From contig DMPD01000284.1 in the NCBI GenBank assembly GCA_003456125.1, forward strand, positions 1-11,084: a stretch of 11,084 nt of DNA, given 5' to 3'. The notes beneath the pieces were generated by a model that was given only the letters and a program-made list of their open reading frames with translations, did no database searches and was not told the DNA's origin. The first letter of the stretch is position 1, and each line of letters begins with the position of its first letter. Below are positions 7,491 to 11,084 of this stretch, piece by piece. Source of the stretch: Cyanobacteria bacterium UBA8156 (GTDB taxonomy: Bacteria > Cyanobacteriota > Cyanobacteriia > Pseudanabaenales > Pseudanabaenaceae). A program made the translations under genes and the position numbers.

Positions 7491-9187
7491 AACGCCCCCA
7501 CGGTCTGCCGCAGCAACAGGGCCAGCCGCCGACACAACTCCTCCAGACCCTGCCGCGCCTGGGCCGAAATGCACAACGCTTCGGGATGCTGCTCCCGCAA
7601 CCGCGCCACATCCAAAGGGCGATCGCACTTGTTGAACACCGTCAAAACCGGGCCGGTGGGCAGGGGCATCTTCTGCAAAATTTCCCGCACCGATCGCTCC
7701 TGGGCTTCCCAATGGGGATGGGACGCATCCACCAAATGCAACAACACATCGGCTTCCGTCACCTCTTCAAGGGTCGCCCGAAAGGCATCCACCAACGACG
7801 GCGGCAACTCCCGAATAAACCCCACCGTATCCGTCAACAACACCGTGCCGATCCGTTGCTCCAGCCCCAAAAAGTCCCCCAAATTCAAGCGGCGGGTGGT
7901 GGGGTCCAAAGTGGCGAACAGGCGATCCGCCGCATAGGCCTCCGCCTTGGTCAGGGTATTCAACAGGGTGGATTTGCCGGCATTGGTGTAGCCCACGATC
8001 GCCACCGTCGGGATTTCCCGATCCAGCCGCTGCTGCCGCAACCGCTGGCGGCGATCGCGCAGATCGTTCACTTGTTGTTGCAACCGGATCATGCGTTTTT
8101 GCACCGCCCGGCGATCGGTTTCCAGTTTGGTTTCGCCGGGGCCGCGGGTGCCAATGCCCCCCCCCAACCGCGACAACGCTTGCCCCCGCCCCGCCAACCG
8201 GGGCAGCCGATAGGCCAATTGGGCCAACTCCACCTGCAACTTGCCCGCCGCCGATCGCGCCCGCTGGGCAAAAATGTCCAAAATGATTTCGGTGCGATCG
8301 CTCACCCGGAGGCCCACCCGCTGCTCGATATTCCGCAGTTGGGCCGGCGACAACTCGCGATCGAACACAATCAAATTGGCCCCCTGGGTCTGGGCTGCCA
8401 CCGCAATTTCCGCGATTTTGCCCTCCCCCAACACCGTTTGGGGATGGGGCCGCTCCCGCTTCTGCCACAGCGTATCGACGATCGCCCCCCCCGCACTCTC
8501 CACCAACTGCCCCAACTCCACCAACCCCAGCGGCACGCCGGTATCGGTGGCCCCATCGCCCTGGGCCTGCAACCCCGCCAAAATCACGCGATCGCCACTC
8601 TCGGAGACCTCCCGCGCTCGGTAATTCCGGGCAAATTCCTCCTCCAGCCCCGCCACCAACGCCAGAAAGTCTTGATGGGCCAACCCCTCTGCGGAGAGGG
8701 GAGGCGATACCACCGTTTCCGTAACCGTGAGGTGCGCCAAATAAGCGCGATCGACATAGCCACCCCGCACAGTCAACCAAATCAAAGCATCCAAGCGCTG
8801 GGCCGCCAAAGCCGTCAGAGCGGCCCGGCCGGGGGGCTGCCGTTCCAACCCCACCGCCACACACCGCAGCCCACACAAGCGAGCTTCGCCGTAGCGGGGC
8901 AACTCCAACGGCGGGATCCGCGCGCGATCGGGCGTACCCAACCCCACCCGCACCACCTGGCCCCGCCGGTTCAAAAACGTGCACAACGGCTGCTCCATCT
9001 CCGTCGCCAACGCCGCCAAGCGTTGCCCCAACTCCGGGGTCACGGCACAATCTTGGGGCACCCGCACCCGATACAACCGCTGCAACGCTCGCAATTGGCT
9101 GGGCTTTAACCCCGTCACCGAACCAAAAACCGTATCGATAGCAGCCTTCCCGTCCGAAACCAATTCTTCTAGTATACGAACGGCCAA
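7487..9187 (-). CDS. hflX: GTPase HflX, long cyanobacterial form; start codon uncertain
   Basis: HflX is a ribosome-associated GTPase that splits or rescues stalled ribosomes, notably under heat stress. Counted from the TTG at 9187 it is 566 residues, against about 426 in E. coli; the extra part is an N-terminal extension of roughly 180 residues. The HflX-specific segment GGGIGTRGPGETKLETDRR is at 342-360. GTPase motifs are G1 GYTNAGKST (399-407), G2 region ATLDPTTR (425-432), G3 DTVGF (453-457), G4 NKCD (519-522) and G5 SAQ (541-543). There is no ATG near the 5' end. Candidates are TTG 9187, TTG 9163, GTG 9118 and, where homologues as I recall them begin, an ATC at 9139 preceded by GGGAAGG about 5 nt away. 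The gene diverges from glnA and its TAG overlaps the bioY stop. Confidence 0.94.
   Translation of the reverse strand: MAVRILEELVSDGKAAIDTVFGSVTGLKPSQLRALQRLYRVRVPQDCAVTPELGQRLAALATEMEQPLCTFLNRRGQVVRVGLGTPDRARIPPLELPRYGEARLCGLRCVAVGLERQPPGRAALTALAAQRLDALIWLTVRGGYVDRAYLAHLTVTETVVSPPLSAEGLAHQDFLALVAGLEEEFARNYRAREVSESGDRVILAGLQAQGDGATDTGVPLGLVELGQLVESAGGAIVDTLWQKRERPHPQTVLGEGKIAEIAVAAQTQGANLIVFDRELSPAQLRNIEQRVGLRVSDRTEIILDIFAQRARSAAGKLQVELAQLAYRLPRLAGRGQALSRLGGGIGTRGPGETKLETDRRAVQKRMIRLQQQVNDLRDRRQRLRQQRLDREIPTVAIVGYTNAGKSTLLNTLTKAEAYAADRLFATLDPTTRRLNLGDFLGLEQRIGTVLLTDTVGFIRELPPSLVDAFRATLEEVTEADVLLHLVDASHPHWEAQERSVREILQKMPLPTGPVLTVFNKCDRPLDVARLREQHPEALCISAQARQGLEELCRRLALLLRQTVGAF
9171..9176 (-). 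promoter_or_regulatory. Possible -10 element for hflX inside its longest reading frame
   Basis: On the minus strand this reads TATACT (5 of 6 matches to TATAAT). Transcription would begin near 9164, after the most upstream TTG at 9187, making that start unusable from this promoter and favouring a start at or below 9163. No good -35 is seen. The NtcA box lies 25 nt further upstream. Assigned by sequence match alone. Confidence 0.35.
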
Positions 9188-9200
9188 CTTCCCGAGAAAA

Positions 9201-9216
9201 TGTAATTTCTGTTACA
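9201..9216 (+). promoter_or_regulatory. NtcA binding site upstream of glnA
   Basis: TGTAATTTCTGTTACA is a perfect match to the NtcA palindrome GTA-N8-TAC with the flanking T and A also symmetric. Its centre lies about 41.5 bp before the start point predicted from the -10 element at 9238-9243, the class II activator position. NtcA is the cyanobacterial global nitrogen regulator, activated by 2-oxoglutarate, and glnA is one of its best known targets. The site is symmetric and also stands 25 nt from the hflX -10 candidate. Confidence 0.92.
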
Positions 9217-9237
9217 AATTGTGGGGAAAGCGGTGCC

Positions 9238-9243
9238 TAGACT
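9238..9243 (+). promoter_or_regulatory. -10 element of the NtcA-dependent glnA promoter
   Basis: TAGACT fits TAN3T and begins exactly 22 nt after the end of the GTA-N8-TAC box, the canonical NtcA-promoter spacing. As expected for such promoters the NtcA box replaces the -35 element. Predicted transcription start is near 9250, giving a leader of about 24 nt with no strong Shine-Dalgarno and no room for a riboswitch. Confidence 0.85.
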
Positions 9244-9273
9244 GGCAGAGTCTACCCACCAAACCGCAAAAGC

Positions 9274-10695
9274 ATGACGAAGACTCCGGACGATGTCCTG
9301 AAAATGATTAAAGACCAGGGCATCAAAATGATCGACTTGAAGTTTGTCGATCTACCTGGCATCTGGCAGCACTGTAGTTTTTACTACGAAATGATTGACG
9401 AAGATGCGTTTACCGACGGCGTGCCTTTTGACGGTTCCAGCATCCGGGGGTGGAAGAGCATCAACGAGTCGGACATGGCGATGGTGCCCGATCCCAGCAC
9501 CGCGTGGATCGACCCGTTCATGAAAGAGCCGACCTTGAGCATGATTTGCAGCATCCGGGAACCCCGCAGCGGCCAGCCCTACGATCGCTGTCCCCGGGCG
9601 ATCGCCCAGAAAGCGGAAGCGTTTCTGAAAACCACCGGCATCGCCGACACGGCTTATTTTGGGCCCGAGCCGGAGTTTTTCATTTTTGACAATGTGCAGT
9701 ACGGCACCGAAATGCACCAGAGCTACTACAAAGTAGACTCGGAAGAAGGGTTGTGGAACACCGGTCGCAGCGAAGCCAACGGCAACCTGGGCTACAAACT
9801 GCGCAACAAGCAGGGGTATTTCCCGGTATCTCCCAGCGATGCGTTTCAGGACATTCGCACCGAAATGTTGTTGACGATGGGCGAATGCGGTCTGCCCATT
9901 GAGAAGCACCACCACGAGGTAGCTACCGGCGGTCAAGGGGAGTTGGGTTTCCGCTTTGCCAGCTTGGTACAAGCGGCGGATTTTGTGATGACCTACAAAT
10001 ACGTGATCCGCAACGTCGCCAAAAAGTACGGCAAAACCGTGACCTTCATGCCGAAGCCCCTGTTTGGCGACAACGGTTCGGGGATGCACACCCACCAATC
10101 CCTCTGGAAAGACGGTCAGCCTCTGTTCTTCGGCGACGGCTACGCCCACCTCAGCCCCTTGGCCCTCAACTACATCGGCGGTCTGTTGCAACACGCGCCG
10201 GCGCTGTTGGCCCTGACCAACCCCACCACCAACTCCTACAAACGGTTGGTGCCGGGTTTTGAAGCCCCGGTGAACTTGGCCTACTCCCAGGGAAACCGTT
10301 CGGCCTCGATTCGGATTCCGTTGACCGGTACCAGCCCCAAAGCCAAGCGCTTGGAGTTCCGCTGCCCCGATGCCACCTGCAATCCTTACCTGGCATTTGC
10401 CGCCATGTTGATGGCCGGTGTCGATGGGGTGAAAAACCAGAAAGACCCGGGTGCTTCCTTGGATGTGGACATTTACGAGTTGTCGCCCGAAGAACTCTCG
10501 AAGATCCCGTCCACGCCGGCATCGTTGGTGGATGCCCTCGGCAATCTGGAAAAAGACCACGAATTCTTGACTTTGGGCGGTGTGTTCAGCAAAGAACTGA
10601 TCGATACCTGGGTGGCCTACAAGTTGAACAACGAAGCCATTCCCATGAGCATCCGGCCCCACCCCTACGAGTTTGCTCTCTACTACGACTGCTAG
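9274..10695 (+). CDS. glnA: Glutamine synthetase type I
   Basis: GlnA makes glutamine from glutamate, ammonia and ATP as a cytoplasmic dodecamer and is the main ammonium-assimilating enzyme. Its 473 residues match the usual cyanobacterial length. Signatures: the Asp-loop DGSSIRGW (53-60), metal and ammonium ligands in FGPEPEFF (129-136; E132, E134) and in [12 protein letters not shown] (212-223; E215, E223), the histidine in NGSGMHTH (267-274), [13 protein letters not shown] (316-328) and EFRCPD (361-366). A tyrosine stands at 401 in DIYELSPEE, the adenylylation position of enterobacterial enzymes, although cyanobacteria are generally thought to lack GlnE. They use the inactivating factors IF7 and IF17 instead; the three contact residues I recall (E419, N456, R459) are V, I and S here. 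Transcription is NtcA-driven from the box at 9201-9216 and ends at the hairpin at 10777-10810. Confidence 0.98.
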   Translation: MTKTPDDVLKMIKDQGIKMIDLKFVDLPGIWQHCSFYYEMIDEDAFTDGVPFDGSSIRGWKSINESDMAMVPDPSTAWIDPFMKEPTLSMICSIREPRSGQPYDRCPRAIAQKAEAFLKTTGIADTAYFGPEPEFFIFDNVQYGTEMHQSYYKVDSEEGLWNTGRSEANGNLGYKLRNKQGYFPVSPSDAFQDIRTEMLLTMGECGLPIEKHHHEVATGGQGELGFRFASLVQAADFVMTYKYVIRNVAKKYGKTVTFMPKPLFGDNGSGMHTHQSLWKDGQPLFFGDGYAHLSPLALNYIGGLLQHAPALLALTNPTTNSYKRLVPGFEAPVNLAYSQGNRSASIRIPLTGTSPKAKRLEFRCPDATCNPYLAFAAMLMAGVDGVKNQKDPGASLDVDIYELSPEELSKIPSTPASLVDALGNLEKDHEFLTLGGVFSKELIDTWVAYKLNNEAIPMSIRPHPYEFALYYDC

Positions 10696-10776
10696 CCTGG
10701 ATTTCCCCTTCGCCTGCCCCGAGTCGGTCGCAGGGGAGACCAGACCAAACGCCTCCATAAAACGATTCCGATCGCC

Positions 10777-10810
10777 AGATGCGGTTCCTCACGCCGGGGA
10801 ACCGCATTTT
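10777..10810 (+). terminator. Rho-independent terminator of glnA
   Basis: The arms ATGCGGTTCC (10779-10788) and GGAACCGCAT (10798-10807) pair perfectly over 10 bp around a 9-nt loop, with two further possible pairs at the base, and the right arm runs into a short TTTT. It lies 84 nt after the glnA stop. The T-tract is short, as is common in cyanobacteria. It separates glnA from the small ORF at 11001. Confidence 0.82.
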
Positions 10811-11000
10811 GGTTGCGCAATTTTTCGGTGCCATGAAGGATGTCGTCAGCCGGGGTTGGTGCGTCGCCATCTTCAAGAATTTTGTTTTTTAGAGGGAACC
10901 CGCAAGCCCCCGGGCATCCCCAAACGGGTGGCGGTGCTGGGGCCAGCGATGTGTGGGGTACGGCATTCTACAATGCAGAAGTCCTCTCACCAAAAGCGTC
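10811..11000. other. Intergenic region without a recognised gene
   Basis: Together with the terminator region this is about 305 bp without a recognised gene after glnA. I found no tRNA, known riboswitch or credible ORF; the only ATG-initiated short frame (10833, 19 codons) has no support. A T-run at 10884-10889 has no good hairpin before it. Weak inverted repeats (ACCCG at 10898-10902 with CGGGT at 10925-10929, enclosing a GCCC/GGGC pair) could form a structured RNA but are unremarkable for GC-rich sequence. The 3' end holds the promoter candidate of the next ORF. Confidence 0.5.
10969..10974 (+). promoter_or_regulatory. Possible -10 element for the small ORF at 11001
   Basis: TACAAT (5 of 6 matches to TATAAT) lies 26 nt before the ATG, giving a predicted start near 10981 and a leader of about 20 nt. 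No convincing -35 is visible at 16-18 nt spacing. The position supports independent transcription of the small ORF rather than read-through from glnA. Confidence 0.4.
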
Positions 11001-11084
11001 ATGAATCCGCTGTGGATCTTGATTGGCCTTGGACTTTGGATTGCCGCTGGGGTTTCTTTTTGGATTTATAGTCATTTTAATTAA
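11001..11084 (+). CDS. Small single-span membrane protein of unknown function, 27 residues
   Basis: I do not recognise this gene. The frame is ATG to TAA, 27 codons, ending on the last base of the window. The peptide begins MNPLWILIGLGLWIAAG and ends SHFN. Residues 4-23 are an uninterrupted hydrophobic segment with tryptophans at 5, 13 and 21, near both ends and in the middle of the span. It has no acidic, lysine or arginine residue; the only possibly charged side chain is H25. That pattern fits a one-pass membrane peptide like the tiny subunits of cyanobacterial photosynthetic and respiratory complexes, but it does not match PetN, PetG, PetL, PetM, PsbM, PsbT, PsaM or similar sequences as I remember them. 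A -10-like TACAAT lies 26 nt upstream; no clear Shine-Dalgarno is seen. A chance ORF is possible at this length. Confidence 0.55.
   Translation: MNPLWILIGLGLWIAAGVSFWIYSHFN

Noticed and set aside
6848..9109. Open + strand frame of about 750 codons running across bioY and antisense to hflX
   Set aside because: The translation is rich in H, Q, P, R and G with no domain logic, while the other frames give clear BioY and HflX. It is a GC-driven shadow.
9217..9273. Glutamine riboswitch in the glnA leader
   Set aside because: The predicted leader is about 24 nt and lacks the glnA RNA motif core.
9352..10758. Open minus-strand frame of about 470 codons opposite glnA
   Set aside because: It lies exactly antisense to an intact, highly conserved GlnA and shows no recognisable motif.
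10833..10892. 19-codon ORF after the glnA terminator
   Set aside because: It has no ribosome binding site, no promoter and no hydrophobic or conserved pattern; a chance frame is the simplest reading.
10673..11071. 132-codon + strand frame overlapping the glnA 3' end and crossing the terminator
   Set aside because: It runs through the terminator hairpin, has no domain features, and overlaps both glnA and the small ORF in another frame.

Overview
This looks like chromosomal core DNA of a GC-rich cyanobacterium. The main evidence is the very high density of the octamer GCGATCGC (HIP1, a cyanobacterial hallmark; at least twenty copies by eye). A textbook NtcA promoter upstream of a 473-residue type I glutamine synthetase, and a long-form HflX with the N-terminal extension I associate with cyanobacteria, agree with this. 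I see no mobile elements, CRISPR arrays, rRNA or tRNA genes.

Layout. (1) 1-3018 (+): the 3' seven-eighths or so of mfd, cut by the window edge. (2) 5115-3034 (-): recN followed after 6 nt by a small HxlR-family regulator; this pair converges on mfd with only 15 bp between. (3) 5194-7490 (+): a HupE/UreJ-like metal permease gene, then rfbB (dTDP-glucose 4,6-dehydratase), then a bioY-like gene that overlaps rfbB in an ATGA arrangement. hupE diverges from recN across 78 bp that contain a perfect 15-bp palindrome. (4) 9187-7487 (-): hflX, tail-to-tail with bioY and overlapping it by 4 bp. (5) 9274-10695 (+): glnA, diverging from hflX, with an NtcA box, a correctly spaced -10 element and a strong 3' hairpin terminator. 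(6) 11001-11084 (+): a 27-codon single-membrane-span ORF whose stop codon ends the window.

How the genes work together. mfd and recN are DNA-repair genes (transcription-coupled repair and double-strand-break repair) but lie on opposite strands and are not an operon. recN-hxlR may be co-transcribed, which would tie a possibly redox-responsive regulator to a repair gene. hupE, rfbB and bioY are functionally unrelated (metal uptake, rhamnose precursor synthesis, vitamin uptake). glnA is nitrogen metabolism under NtcA.

The window is mostly ordinary. The points most worth a second look are: a GlnA in which all three residues reported as contacts for the GS inactivating factors appear substituted; an hflX with no ATG start and a promoter-like element inside its annotated 5' end; the palindrome between recN and hupE; and the unrecognised 27-residue membrane peptide behind glnA. 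I found no convincing new multi-gene system.
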